Shown: positions 54,929 through 64,000 of the stretch, piece by piece
Numbering within the stretch: position 1 is the stretch's first letter
Layout of the letters: the number at the start of each line of letters is the position of its first letter
From: Halomonas alkaliantarctica
GTDB lineage: Bacteria; Pseudomonadota; Gammaproteobacteria; Pseudomonadales; Halomonadaceae
Direction: 5' to 3'
Assembly: GCF_029854215.1 (NCBI RefSeq)
Contig: NZ_CP122961.1
Location: 1,922,001-1,986,000, forward strand
Length of the DNA stretch: 64,000 nucleotides
Translations under genes and position numbers: made by a program
The notes under the pieces: generated by a model
Databases searched by the model: none
What the model was told of the DNA's origin: nothing
What the model saw: the letters and a program-made list of their open reading frames with translations, nothing else

Positions 54929-54986
54929 AGCGAGACTCCTTGCGGGAAAAGTCCGAGCATTTTAGTCACCTATTTTTTGTCGGCTT

Positions 54987-55000
54987 TTGACACAGGTCAT
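54987..55000. promoter_or_regulatory. Fnr-type box between ubiU and hemN
   Basis: TTGAC-ACAG-GTCAT, spacing exact, nearly the same as the ubiT site. Centre 65 bp before the ubiU ATG and 175 bp before that of hemN. Confidence 0.55.
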
Positions 55001-55168
55001 ATCGGGGTGGCTTTCAAAAGCGGATAACGCTGAAGAGTAGGCAAGCTGGATGCAGGCAGTTTTTAAAACGTATATTGTATGAATATTAACCAATGCTTGT
55101 GCCCTCACTTCCAGAGATCTTATTCAGAGACCTCTTTTAGAGCCCCTTTTCAGAGACCAATTTCGATC

Positions 55169-56554
55169 ATGCAAGATGAACTGCTCTTCAATCGCCCCCT
55201 GGTAGAGAAATATGACCGCCCAGGCCCGCGGTACACTTCGTATCCCACTGCGCCCCAGTTTCATGCCGCGTTTGCCGAGGATGATTACCGTAGCGCCGCC
55301 GAGCGCAGTAATCGGGTCGCAGTACCCAAGCCGCTTTCGGTCTATGTGCATATCCCGTTCTGCAAAAGCCTGTGCTACTACTGCGCCTGCAACAAAATCA
55401 TTACTCATAATACCGAGCGAGCCGCCGAATACCTGGAGTGGTTAAAACAGGAGATACGTGTTCAGGGAGCGCTGTTCGATACCGCCCGGCAAATGACCCA
55501 ATTACACCTGGGCGGCGGCACCCCAACCTACTTAAGCAACGCCCAGCTAAGCGAACTGATGACGGCGCTGGACGAAGCGTTTCACTTCGCTGCACCTGAA
55601 GAGCGCGAATTCTCGCTGGAGGTAGACCCCCGCACCGTGACCCCCGAACAGGTGTACGAGCTCTACACGCTGGGCTTCAATCGGTTGAGTTTCGGGGTTC
55701 AGGACTTCGATCACGACGTGCAGCAAGCGGTCAATCGCGTCCAGAGCGAAGAGCAGGTGGTATCCCTGGTCAAGGCTGCCCGCGAGGCGGGGTTTGAATC
55801 GGTCAGCGTTGACCTGATCTACGGTTTACCGCTGCAGACGGTGGCGAGTTTCGATACGACCCTAACCAAGATTATTGACCTGCAACCGGATCGCATTGCC
55901 GCTTATAGCTACGCCCATCTGCCCGAACTGTTTAAAGCCCAGCGGCTAATTCGCCCCGAAGACATGCCGCCCCCCGAGCGCAAGCTGGAGCTACTGGAGC
56001 TTACGATTAACCGTCTGACGGCCGCAGGGTATGTCTACATCGGCATGGATCACTTCGCCCTTCCGAATGACGAGCTGAGCCTGGCCCGGGAAAATGGCAC
56101 TCTGCAGCGCAATTTTCAGGGCTACTCTACCCACGCCGACTGCGACATGATTGGGCTGGGCATTACCTCGATTGGCAAGGTGGGCGATACCTACAGCCAG
56201 AACGTCAAGGAAACGGCCCAGTATCAGCATCGTTTGGATGAAGGGCGTTTACCGGTCTTCCGTGGCTATCGCCTTAGCGATGACGACCGCCTGCGCCGCG
56301 ATGTCATTAATACCCTGATGTGTCACGGCCGTCTTGAATTTGCCGCTATCGAGGCCCGACACGATATCGATTTTCGCAGCTACTTCGCGAGTGCCTTGGC
56401 GAGCCTCGAGGAGATGGCGGACGACGGGTTAATTGCTTTGCGCGACCATGAAATCGAGGTGCTGCCCTCAGGGAGATTGATGATCCGCAACTTGGCCATG
56501 GCGTTCGACGCCTACCTGAAACCAACGGAAAACCGTTATTCACGCACGGTGTAA
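55169..56554 (+). CDS. hemN: Oxygen-independent coproporphyrinogen III oxidase HemN
   Basis: A 461-aa radical SAM enzyme (E. coli HemN 457). RPGPRYTSYPTAPQF at the start; cluster motif CKSLCYYCAC (Cys65, Cys69, Cys72, with Cys74); LHLGGGTPTYL for SAM; DLIYGLPLQT. It makes protoporphyrinogen IX without O2, feeding heme to the respiratory enzymes. ATG 55169 has no good ribosome-binding site; an ATG at 55079 would add 30 atypical residues. Confidence 0.95.
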   Translation: MQDELLFNRPLVEKYDRPGPRYTSYPTAPQFHAAFAEDDYRSAAERSNRVAVPKPLSVYVHIPFCKSLCYYCACNKIITHNTERAAEYLEWLKQEIRVQGALFDTARQMTQLHLGGGTPTYLSNAQLSELMTALDEAFHFAAPEEREFSLEVDPRTVTPEQVYELYTLGFNRLSFGVQDFDHDVQQAVNRVQSEEQVVSLVKAAREAGFESVSVDLIYGLPLQTVASFDTTLTKIIDLQPDRIAAYSYAHLPELFKAQRLIRPEDMPPPERKLELLELTINRLTAAGYVYIGMDHFALPNDELSLARENGTLQRNFQGYSTHADCDMIGLGITSIGKVGDTYSQNVKETAQYQHRLDEGRLPVFRGYRLSDDDRLRRDVINTLMCHGRLEFAAIEARHDIDFRSYFASALASLEEMADDGLIALRDHEIEVLPSGRLMIRNLAMAFDAYLKPTENRYSRTV

Positions 56555-56727
56555 TTTCAACAGTGCCAACCTCTATTCCTTTACGTTGGCCGCTCTATCA
56601 CCTTGGGGGTAGATAGGGTGTATATGGAGGTAATCACGCAGTAATTCGCTTGTCGATCACGCAGAATCTACTCCATGGAACCCGCACTGTCGGGTATGCA
56701 AATTTCCGAGGAGCCTGGAGATCGACC

Positions 56728-59700
56728 ATGAGTCACTTCATAGATCGGCTGAATTTCTTCCGCAAGTCCCGCGAACCTTTTGCCAACGAACACGGTGAGC
56801 TACGCAGCGAATCCCGCCAGTGGGAAGATAGCTATCGTGCCCGCTGGCAGCACGACAAAGTGGTACGCAGCACCCACGGGGTGAACTGCACCGGCTCCTG
56901 TAGCTGGAAGATCTACGTCAAAAACGGTTTGGTTACCTGGGAAACCCAGCAGACTGACTACCCCCGTACCCGTCCCGACCTGCCTAACCATGAGCCGCGT
57001 GGCTGCCCCCGCGGTGCCAGCTACTCCTGGTACCTGTATAGCGCCAACCGCCTCAAGTACCCGTTGATCCGCAAGCCGTTGCTGGCGCTATGGCGCGAAG
57101 CGCTGAAGGCTAACCCAGACCCGGTAGACGCCTGGGCGTCTATTGTCGAAGACCCCGCCAAGACCAAACAGTACAAGCGTGCTCGCGGCATGGGCGGCTT
57201 CGTTCGCGGTAACTGGGACGAGCTCAACGAGCTGGTCGCTGCCTCAAACGTTTACACCGCCAAGCAGTACGGCCCCGACCGTATTCTTGGCTTCTCACCG
57301 ATTCCTGCCATGTCGATGGTCAGCTACGCCGCAGGTAGCCGCTACCTCTCGCTGATTGGCGGCGTCTGCATGAGCTTCTACGACTGGTACTGTGACTTGC
57401 CGCCGGCCTCGCCAATGACCTGGGGCGAGCAGACCGACGTTCCCGAGTCCGCTGACTGGTACAACTCCGGCTACATCATCGCCTGGGGCTCTAACGTACC
57501 TCAAACGCGTACCCCGGATGCTCACTTCTTTACCGAAGTACGTTACAAGGGCACCAAGACGGTTTCGATCACTCCGGATTATGCCGAAGTCTCCAAGCTG
57601 ACCGACGAATGGTTGTCCGCCAAGCAGGGCACCGATGCCGCCCTGGCGATGGCCATGGGCCATGTCATCCTCAAAGAGTTCCACCTCGATAACCCGAGTG
57701 CTTACTTCACAGACTATGTACGCCGCTATACCGACATGCCGTTCCTGGTGGAACTGGAAGTGCGTGAAGACGGCAGCTTCGCACCGGGTCGCCAACTGCG
57801 TGCCAGTGATTTTGATGCTGCCCTGGGCCAGGAAAACAATCCCGAGTGGAAAACCGTTGCCTGGGACGAAACCCGTGACCAGTTGGTGGTGCCACGGGGT
57901 TCCATCGGTTTCCGCTGGGGCGAAACCGGCGACGAAGTGGGCAAGTGGAACCTGGAATCGCTGGACGCCGTCGGCACCGAGATCAAGCCGTTACTCAGTT
58001 TGGTCAACCACCACGATAGCGTCGCCCGCGTGGCGTTCCCTTACTTCGGTGGCATCGAGCACGAACACTTTGAACACGTAAAAGGAGCCGGTGTCGGCGC
58101 CGCCGATGACCTACTGTTCCACAACTTGCCCGCCAAGCGTCTGAAGCGAGCTGACGGCAGCGAAATGCTGGCGGTCACCGTTTTTGATCTGATGTGCGCC
58201 AACTACGGTATCGACCGTGGCTTTGTCGGCGACGGCGAAGATGATGGCGCGACTTCGTTTGATCAGATTCGCCCCTATACCCCCGCGTGGCAGGAGAAAA
58301 TCACCGGTGTGCCAGCAGAGCAGTGCACCCGCATTGCCCGCGAATTTGCCGATAACGCCCATAAAACCAACGGCCGTAGCATGATCATCGTGGGTGCCGG
58401 TATGAACCACTGGTACCACATGGACATGAACTACCGCGGCCTGATTAACATGTTGGTCATGTGTGGTTGTATCGGTCAGAGCGGTGGCGGCTGGGCCCAC
58501 TATGTTGGTCAGGAAAAACTGCGTCCGCAGACTGGCTGGACGCCGCTAGCTTTTGGTCTTGATTGGCAGCGTCCGCCGCGCCATATGAACTCTACTTCCT
58601 TCTTCTATAGTCACTCCTCCCAGTGGCGCTACGAGAAGCTCGAGATTAAAGAAATTCTTTCACCGTTGGCCAAGGCCGAGGATTACCCCGGTAGCCTGAT
58701 TGACTTTAACGTGCGTGCTGAGCGCATGGGCTGGCTGCCGTCAGCACCTCAACTGGACACTAACCCGCTACGCCTAGCGAAAAAAGCCGAAGCCGCGGGT
58801 ATGTCGACAGCCGACTATGCCGTTCGGCAGCTCAAGAACGGTGAACTGCGCTTTGCAGCGGAAGACCCGGATGCGCCAGAGAACTTCCCGCGTAATATGT
58901 TCATCTGGCGTTCCAACCTGCTAGGTAGTTCCGGTAAGGGCCATGAGTACATGCTCAAGTACCTGCTGGGTACTCGCCACGGTATTCAGGGTAAAGATCT
59001 GGGCGACTTCGGCGGCCAGAAGCCCGAAGAAGTGGTATGGCGTGACGAGGCGCCGGAAGGCAAGCTCGACCTGCTGGTGACGCTGGATTTCCGCATGTCC
59101 ACCACCTGCCTCTACTCGGATATCGTGCTGCCGACGGCGACCTGGTATGAGAAGGACGACCTTAACACTTCTGACATGCACCCCTTTATTCACCCCTTGA
59201 CTGCCGCCACCGACCCTGCGTGGGAATCGCGCAGCGACTGGGATATTTACAAGGGCATTGCCAAGGCGTTTTCCAAGGTGTGTGTAGGCCACCTGGGCGA
59301 AGAGACCGACCTGGTCACGCTGCCGATGCAGCACGACTCGCCAGGAGAGTTGGCCCAACCGGCGGTAATGGATTGGAAGAAGGGCGAATGCGAGCCGATT
59401 CCCGGTAAGACCATGCCATCGCTGATAGAGGTCAAGCGCAACTATCCCGAAACCTATGAGCGCTTCACCTCGGTAGGGCCGCTGCTGGAAAGCATCGGTA
59501 ACGGCGGCAAGGGCATCGCTTGGAATACCGATGCTGAAGTCGAGTTGCTGGGCAACCTCAACCATCGCAAGCTGGATGGCCCGCATAAAGGGCGTCCATT
59601 GATCGACAGCGCTATCGATGCTGCCGAGATGATTCTGACCCTGGCACCAGAAACCAACGGCGCCGTGGCAGTAAAAGCGTGGGATGCACTCTCCAAAATT

Positions 59701-60510
59701 ACCGGGCGTGACCATACCCACCTGGCAAGGCCCAAACATGACGAAAAAATCCGCTTCCGCGATGTCGTCGCCCAGCCGCGCAAGATTATCTCCAGCCCGA
59801 CCTGGTCTGGCCTCGAGGATGAGCATGTCTCCTATAACGCCGGTTACACCAACGTTCACGAGCTGATCCCCTGGCGCACCGTGAGTGGTCGTCAGCAGTT
59901 CTATCAGGATCATGCCTGGATGCGCGCTTTCGGCGAAAGTTTGCTGGTCTATCGCCCGCCCATCGATACCAAGGCGGCCAAAGGCTTCCAGCTTCCTGCC
60001 GACAACGGCTTCAAGAGCAAAGCGCTGAACTTTCTCACCCCGCACCAGAAGTGGGGCATCCACTCCACTTACTCGGACAACCTGCTGATGCTGACGCTCA
60101 ACCGCGGCGGCCCGGTGGTGTGGCTCTCCGAGGCGGACGCTGCCGAGATCGATATCGAGGACAACGACTGGATCGAGGTCTACAACGCCAATGGCTCGAT
60201 TGCCGCGCGGGCAGTGGTCAGCCAGCGGGTCAAGGCGGGCATGGTGATGATGTACCACGCCCAGGAGCGCAACGTGAACGTCCCTGGCTCTGAGGTCACC
60301 GGTACGCGAGGCGGTATTCACAACTCGGTCACCCGTGTCTGCCCCAAGCCAACCCATATGATCGGCGGCTACGCGCAGCTCTCTTACAGTTTTAATTATT
60401 ACGGCACCGTCGGCTCAAATCGCGATGAGTTCGTGTTAGTGCGCAAGATGAAACACGTTGACTGGCTGGATGGTGAAGGCAATGACAGCGTTCAGGAGGC
60501 CGTGAAATGA
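56728..60510 (+). CDS. narG: Respiratory nitrate reductase alpha subunit NarG
   Basis: A 1260-aa molybdenum enzyme. The N-terminal FS0 cluster has His50, Cys54 and Cys58 (RSTHGVNCTGSCSWKIYV) with a fourth Cys in RGCPRG. The Mo-bisMGD domain contains the conserved YNSGYIIAWGSNVPQTRTPDAHF and CLYSDIVLPTATWYEKDDLNTSDMHPF blocks. The N-terminus has no cleavable Tat signal, as for membrane-bound cytoplasm-facing Nar. It reduces nitrate to nitrite. ATG 56728 follows GGAG. No clear Fnr box was seen in the 173-bp upstream region. Confidence 0.97.
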   Translation: MSHFIDRLNFFRKSREPFANEHGELRSESRQWEDSYRARWQHDKVVRSTHGVNCTGSCSWKIYVKNGLVTWETQQTDYPRTRPDLPNHEPRGCPRGASYSWYLYSANRLKYPLIRKPLLALWREALKANPDPVDAWASIVEDPAKTKQYKRARGMGGFVRGNWDELNELVAASNVYTAKQYGPDRILGFSPIPAMSMVSYAAGSRYLSLIGGVCMSFYDWYCDLPPASPMTWGEQTDVPESADWYNSGYIIAWGSNVPQTRTPDAHFFTEVRYKGTKTVSITPDYAEVSKLTDEWLSAKQGTDAALAMAMGHVILKEFHLDNPSAYFTDYVRRYTDMPFLVELEVREDGSFAPGRQLRASDFDAALGQENNPEWKTVAWDETRDQLVVPRGSIGFRWGETGDEVGKWNLESLDAVGTEIKPLLSLVNHHDSVARVAFPYFGGIEHEHFEHVKGAGVGAADDLLFHNLPAKRLKRADGSEMLAVTVFDLMCANYGIDRGFVGDGEDDGATSFDQIRPYTPAWQEKITGVPAEQCTRIAREFADNAHKTNGRSMIIVGAGMNHWYHMDMNYRGLINMLVMCGCIGQSGGGWAHYVGQEKLRPQTGWTPLAFGLDWQRPPRHMNSTSFFYSHSSQWRYEKLEIKEILSPLAKAEDYPGSLIDFNVRAERMGWLPSAPQLDTNPLRLAKKAEAAGMSTADYAVRQLKNGELRFAAEDPDAPENFPRNMFIWRSNLLGSSGKGHEYMLKYLLGTRHGIQGKDLGDFGGQKPEEVVWRDEAPEGKLDLLVTLDFRMSTTCLYSDIVLPTATWYEKDDLNTSDMHPFIHPLTAATDPAWESRSDWDIYKGIAKAFSKVCVGHLGEETDLVTLPMQHDSPGELAQPAVMDWKKGECEPIPGKTMPSLIEVKRNYPETYERFTSVGPLLESIGNGGKGIAWNTDAEVELLGNLNHRKLDGPHKGRPLIDSAIDAAEMILTLAPETNGAVAVKAWDALSKITGRDHTHLARPKHDEKIRFRDVVAQPRKIISSPTWSGLEDEHVSYNAGYTNVHELIPWRTVSGRQQFYQDHAWMRAFGESLLVYRPPIDTKAAKGFQLPADNGFKSKALNFLTPHQKWGIHSTYSDNLLMLTLNRGGPVVWLSEADAAEIDIEDNDWIEVYNANGSIAARAVVSQRVKAGMVMMYHAQERNVNVPGSEVTGTRGGIHNSVTRVCPKPTHMIGGYAQLSYSFNYYGTVGSNRDEFVLVRKMKHVDWLDGEGNDSVQEAVK

Positions 60511-62069
60511 AAATTCGTTCCCAGGTAGGCATGGTTCTCAACCTTGATAAGTGTATTGGTTGCCACACCTGTTCGGTGACCTGCAAAAATGTCTGGACCA
60601 GTCGCGAAGGTATGGAGTACGCCTGGTTCAACAATGTCGAGACCAAGCCCGGTATCGGCTATCCCAAAGAGTGGGAGAACCAGGCCAAGTGGAAGGGCGG
60701 CTGGATGCGCCGTAACGACGGCCGGATTGAACCGCGTATTGGTGGCAAATGGCGGGTGCTGGCGAACATTTTCGCCAACCCCGACTTGCCCGAGATGGAT
60801 GACTACTATGAGCCGTTCACTTTCGACTACCAACACCTGCATACCGCCAAGATCGGTGAGCACCAGCCGGTGGCGCGTCCACGCTCGCTGATTTCCGGTC
60901 AGCGTATGAAAAAGATCGAGTGGGGCCCGAACTGGGAAGAGATTCTTGGCACCGAGTTCGCCAAGCGGCGCAAAGACGCCAACTTCGACAAGGTGCAGGC
61001 AGATATTTACGGCCAGTTCGAAAACACCTTCATGATGTATCTGCCGCGGCTGTGCGAGCACTGCTTGAACCCCACCTGTGTGGCGTCCTGCCCCAGCGGT
61101 GCGATCTACAAGCGGGAAGAGGACGGCATCGTTCTAATCGATCAGGACAAGTGCCGCGGCTGGCGGATGTGTATCTCCGGCTGCCCCTACAAGAAGATTT
61201 ACTACAACTGGAAAAGCGGTAAGTCCGAGAAGTGTATTTTCTGCTACCCGCGTATCGAGGCCGGTCAGCCGACCATCTGCTCCGAGACCTGTGTGGGCCG
61301 CATTCGCTACCTTGGCGTGCTGCTGTATGACGCTGACCGCATCGAGGAAGTAGCAAGCTCCCCTGACGAACGTGACCTCTACCACCGCCAGCGCGAAATT
61401 TTCCTAGATCCCAACGATCCGGAAGTGATTGCCCAGGCCAAGCGTGATGGCATTCAGGATAACGTCATCAAAGCCGCCCAGGCCTCACCGGTCTACAAGA
61501 TGGCTATCGACTGGGGATTGGCGCTGCCGCTGCACCCGGAATACCGCACGCTGCCTATGGTGTGGTACGTGCCGCCGCTGTCGCCGATTCAGTCCGCCGC
61601 TGAGGCTGGGCATGTAGAGTTCGATGGCATCCTGCCCAAGATCGAATCACTGCGTATCCCGGTGAAGTACCTGGCTAACTTGTTGACGGCAGGCGAAGAG
61701 GAGCCCGTGGTGTTGGCACTCAAGCGCTTGATGGCGATGCGTGTCTACATGCGCGGCAAGCACGTGGAGGGTGCCCCCAACGCCGAGGTGCTCGATGCCG
61801 TGGGGCTGAGCGTGGCCCAAGTAGAGGAGATGTACCGCTACCTGGCCATTGCCAACTACGAGGATCGGTTTGTGATCCCCACCAGCCATCGTGAAATGGC
61901 CACCGAAGCCTTCCCTGAACGGGGAGGATGCGGCTTTACCTTTGGTGATGGTTGCCACGGTGAGAGCCAGCCGAGCCTATTTAACGGCCGTAAGCAGACC
62001 AGCGTGTTGGTAAAACCGGTAGAGGTCTTCGACCCGCAGCCACAACTTGAGGAGTCTCGTCATGACTGA
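60507..62069 (+). CDS. narH: Respiratory nitrate reductase beta subunit NarH
   Basis: A 520-aa iron-sulfur subunit with four cluster motifs: CIGCHTCSVTC (16-26), CEHCLNPTCVASCP, CRGWRMCISGCP (Trp marks the [3Fe-4S] cluster) and CIFCYPRIEAGQPTICSETC. It passes electrons from NarI to NarG. ATG overlaps the narG stop by four bases. Confidence 0.97.
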   Translation: MKIRSQVGMVLNLDKCIGCHTCSVTCKNVWTSREGMEYAWFNNVETKPGIGYPKEWENQAKWKGGWMRRNDGRIEPRIGGKWRVLANIFANPDLPEMDDYYEPFTFDYQHLHTAKIGEHQPVARPRSLISGQRMKKIEWGPNWEEILGTEFAKRRKDANFDKVQADIYGQFENTFMMYLPRLCEHCLNPTCVASCPSGAIYKREEDGIVLIDQDKCRGWRMCISGCPYKKIYYNWKSGKSEKCIFCYPRIEAGQPTICSETCVGRIRYLGVLLYDADRIEEVASSPDERDLYHRQREIFLDPNDPEVIAQAKRDGIQDNVIKAAQASPVYKMAIDWGLALPLHPEYRTLPMVWYVPPLSPIQSAAEAGHVEFDGILPKIESLRIPVKYLANLLTAGEEEPVVLALKRLMAMRVYMRGKHVEGAPNAEVLDAVGLSVAQVEEMYRYLAIANYEDRFVIPTSHREMATEAFPERGGCGFTFGDGCHGESQPSLFNGRKQTSVLVKPVEVFDPQPQLEESRHD

Positions 62070-62874
62070 AGCCGCTACCCAATCGCCGACCCCGTTAGAG
62101 CCGTCATTTGAGCCGCTACAGGGTATGCGTAGCCTACGCGTACTGGCCCGCCTGCTCGATTACCCGACCCAGGAACTTCAGGATGCCAGCGGTGAGCTCA
62201 TCGAAATTCTCAATGCCGAGCGCCGCCTGGGGGCGGCTCTCAAAGCGTCGCTAATGGAGTGGTGTCAGCGTCTCCAAGAGGGCGACCTGCTTGAACTGCA
62301 GGCCGAGTACGTGGCCATGTTCGATAAGGGGCGAGCTACGTCGCTGCTGCTATTCGAGCACGTTCACGGTGAATCACGTGACCGTGGCCAGGCCATGGTC
62401 GATCTCATGGCCGAGTACAGCGCGGCCGGATTCGAGCTGGATGCCCGTGAACTGCCCGATCATCTACCGGTGTTTCTTGAATACCTTTCGCTGTGCGACG
62501 ACGCCGAGATCGGCCGCTGGCTGGGCGAGATACGCCATATCCTGGCGCTGCTGACCGCACGGCTGGAGGAGCGGGGTGCGGATCACGCGCTGGTACCGTT
62601 GTCACTATTGGCGTTAATCGGTGCCGAGGGCGATGTCGAGGAGCATCGGCCCCAGGTCAAGAAAGAAGTGCCTGACAACACCCCCGAAGCCTTGGACGCC
62701 GTATGGGAAGAAGAGGCGGTGCGTTTCTCGGCAACCTCTGACGAGGACTGCGCGCTGCAGTCTGCCGAAGGGCGGCGGCTTGCCGAGCGCAAAAATGCAG
62801 TGCACAGCGACCCCGTCAAAATCATGCCGTCCGCCTGGAACACTGCCCCTTCCTCAACCGTGGTCGATCGCTAA
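62062..62874 (+). CDS. narJ: Nitrate reductase assembly chaperone NarJ
   Basis: A 270-aa chaperone of the NarJ/TorD type: LRVLARLLDYPTQELQDA, ALKASLMEWCQRLQEGDLLELQAEYVAMFD, LLLFEHVHGESRDRGQAMVDLM. It oversees Mo cofactor insertion in NarG. ATG 62062 has GAGGAG upstream and overlaps narH by 8 bp. The C-terminal 70 residues are acidic. Confidence 0.94.
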   Translation: MTEAATQSPTPLEPSFEPLQGMRSLRVLARLLDYPTQELQDASGELIEILNAERRLGAALKASLMEWCQRLQEGDLLELQAEYVAMFDKGRATSLLLFEHVHGESRDRGQAMVDLMAEYSAAGFELDARELPDHLPVFLEYLSLCDDAEIGRWLGEIRHILALLTARLEERGADHALVPLSLLALIGAEGDVEEHRPQVKKEVPDNTPEALDAVWEEEAVRFSATSDEDCALQSAEGRRLAERKNAVHSDPVKIMPSAWNTAPSSTVVDR

Positions 62875-62887
62875 AAGGAGAATCGCC

Positions 62888-63571
62888 ATGTTTATTGAAT
62901 ATTTGCAACATCTTATCTACGGCTATTACCCCTACCTGGCCGGTACGGTGTTCTTGGTCGGCAGTCTCATGCGTTACGACCAAGGCCAGTACACCTGGAA
63001 GACCGGCTCCAGCCAAATGCTGTCCTCGAAAAACATGCGTCTGGCCAGCAACCTGTTCCATATCGGGATTATCGTCATCTTTTTTGGTCATTTGGTGGGC
63101 ATGCTCACGCCACACTGGGTTTACGCACCTTTCTTGCATGCCGGTACCAAGCAGCTAATTGCCATCGTGGTCGGCGGTATTGCCGGTGCCATGTGCGTGG
63201 TGGGCGGCGCCATGCTGCTTTATCGGCGATTGGTCAATCCTCGCGTAAAGGCGTCGTCGAGCTTGATGGATACCTTGATCCTGGGTTTGATCGTCTTACA
63301 GGCATGCCTTGGCATGGTGACCATCATTTTCTCGCTAGGCCATATGGACGGTGAAATGATGCTGACACTCTCCAGCTGGGCGCAGTCGATTGTCTTCTTT
63401 AGCGGTGGTGCGGCGGACTACATGCAGGAAGTGTCGTGGATCTACAAACTGCATATCTTTATCGGCTTAACCATCATCCTGCTGTTCCCGTTTTCGCGGC
63501 TGGTGCATGTGTGGAGCGTGCCGTTCGGCTATGTTACCCGGCGTTATCAGCTTGTCCGCCGGCGCATTTAA
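62888..63571 (+). CDS. narI: Respiratory nitrate reductase gamma subunit NarI
   Basis: A 227-aa cytochrome b subunit with five helices. Heme-b His ligands are in NLFHIGIIVIFFGHLVGM and IYKLHIFIGLTIILLFPFSRLVHVWS. It oxidises quinol and passes electrons to NarH. ATG 62888 follows AAGGAGAATCGCC; it is 13 bp after narJ. Confidence 0.96.
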   Translation: MFIEYLQHLIYGYYPYLAGTVFLVGSLMRYDQGQYTWKTGSSQMLSSKNMRLASNLFHIGIIVIFFGHLVGMLTPHWVYAPFLHAGTKQLIAIVVGGIAGAMCVVGGAMLLYRRLVNPRVKASSSLMDTLILGLIVLQACLGMVTIIFSLGHMDGEMMLTLSSWAQSIVFFSGGAADYMQEVSWIYKLHIFIGLTIILLFPFSRLVHVWSVPFGYVTRRYQLVRRRI

Positions 63572-63611
63572 AAAACGGCTTTTGCACGTCCAGGACTAGA
63601 GGAGAAATAAC

Positions 63612-64000
63612 ATGCAGATGATTGATATCGAACAGCTACCTGGGGGCGTCGCTGCGCCTCCGGTACGCGTCGGTGACACCCCTATCGATGAAGCAACGAT
63701 TGCGTTGGAAATGCAGTACCACCCCGCCGAAACGGCGGGGGCGGCCCAGCTTCAGGCAGCCCGTGCGTTGGTGGTCAGAGAGCTGCTTCGCCAGCGTGCT
63801 AACGTTCTGGGCCTACTGTCGACAGACGACGTTAGCGAAGCACAGGAAGATGCAGCGATTGCTGCCTTGCTCGAAAAGGAGCTTGAAGTGCCGGAACCGG
63901 GGGAGGCGGATTGCCAGCGCTTTTTCGACACCCACCGTGAACGCTTCAGCGAACCGGTACAGTTACGCGTTCGGCATATTCTGCTCGCGGCCGCACCCGA
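63612..64000 (+). CDS. PpiC-type peptidyl-prolyl isomerase, cut by window edge
   Basis: The first 129 codons are visible: an N-terminal helical segment (VVRELLRQRANVLGLLS, then ALLEKELEVPEPGEADCQRFF) and the start of a parvulin domain (PVQLRVRHILLAAAPE). No signal peptide, so cytoplasmic. AGAGGAG precedes the ATG; 40 bp after narI. Pseudomonas nar operons carry a similar isomerase gene after narI, which probably helps fold the reductase. Confidence 0.88.
   Translation, partial: MQMIDIEQLPGGVAAPPVRVGDTPIDEATIALEMQYHPAETAGAAQLQAARALVVRELLRQRANVLGLLSTDDVSEAQEDAAIAALLEKELEVPEPGEADCQRFFDTHRERFSEPVQLRVRHILLAAAP

Noticed and set aside
56555..56727. Fnr or NarL sites before narG
   Set aside because: No TTGAT-N4-ATCAA match was found; GGGGGTA and GGAGGTA resemble NarL heptamers but break the last consensus position and are not in a 7-2-7 dyad.
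58921..60357. 478-codon open frame antisense to narG
   Set aside because: It lies wholly opposite the well-supported narG gene, has no family resemblance and follows the codon pattern expected for a shadow frame.

Overview
The window reads as chromosomal DNA of a moderately GC-rich gammaproteobacterium. Gene content, the E. coli-like NarXL/NarK/UbiTUV proteins and the Pseudomonas-like nir/nor/nos genes fit the Halomonadaceae best (inferred from remembered family resemblance; no search was run). From about 7 kb to the right edge it is one anaerobic-respiration island: almost everything needed to reduce nitrate to N2, with its regulators, its cofactor biosynthesis and the oxygen-independent enzymes of anaerobic life.

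Layout. 1-6.6 kb: a sugar-acid or carboxylate uptake and breakdown locus (enolase-superfamily enzyme cut by the window edge, TctABC-type transporter, IlvD/EDD dehydratase, GntR regulator). 6.6-10.6 kb: AT-rich stretch with a ferritin-like protein, a Dnr-type Crp/Fnr regulator, a frameshifted Yip1-family membrane gene, a MarR regulator and a carboxymuconolactone decarboxylase-like gene. 10.6-17.1 kb (minus strand): narK1, a universal stress protein, narK2, narL, narX. 17.3-18.7 kb: three small plus-strand genes. 18.8-26.9 kb (minus): nosLYFDZR plus a cytochrome c5-like gene (N2O reduction). 27.2-29.5 kb: DUF488 protein, a second Yip1 gene and a divergent cytochrome P450. 29.5-38.9 kb: cytochrome cd1 nitrite reductase and heme d1 synthesis, with nirC/nirF divergent from nirSDLGHJEN. 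39.1-44.9 kb: norCB, norQD, a 65-aa membrane protein, and norEF on the other strand. 45.0-50.0 kb: second cytochrome c5, ubiT, hmp, nnrS, a COG3671-type membrane protein and nsrR. 50.0-56.6 kb: nrdG, a separate 54-aa glycyl-radical peptide, nrdD, ubiV, ubiU, hemN. 56.7-64 kb: narGHJI and the start of a PpiC-type prolyl isomerase.

How it works together. NarXL senses nitrate/nitrite. A Dnr-type regulator, and an Fnr protein probably encoded elsewhere, should act at the TTGAT-N4-ATCAA-like boxes found upstream of nirS/nirC, norC, the nos cytochrome, the ferritin-like gene, cytochrome c5-2, ubiT, ubiU/hemN and nrdD. NsrR should repress through 23-bp AAGATGCATTT-type dyads at norC, hmp and the COG3671-type gene, with weaker sites at ubiT and nnrS. 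NarGHI makes nitrite, NirS makes NO, NorCB makes N2O and NosZ makes N2. UbiTUV, HemN and NrdDG replace oxygen-dependent ubiquinone, heme and deoxynucleotide synthesis.

Most worth a second look: a class III ribonucleotide reductase whose glycyl-radical loop lies on its own 54-codon gene behind an attenuator-like hairpin; a P450 inside the denitrification island that lacks the usual I-helix acid and shares a palindromic operator with two Yip1 paralogues; a COG3671-type membrane protein with an NsrR box; and a NarL-type 7-2-7 dyad built into the narXL terminator. I saw no tRNA, rRNA, CRISPR array or intact insertion sequence.
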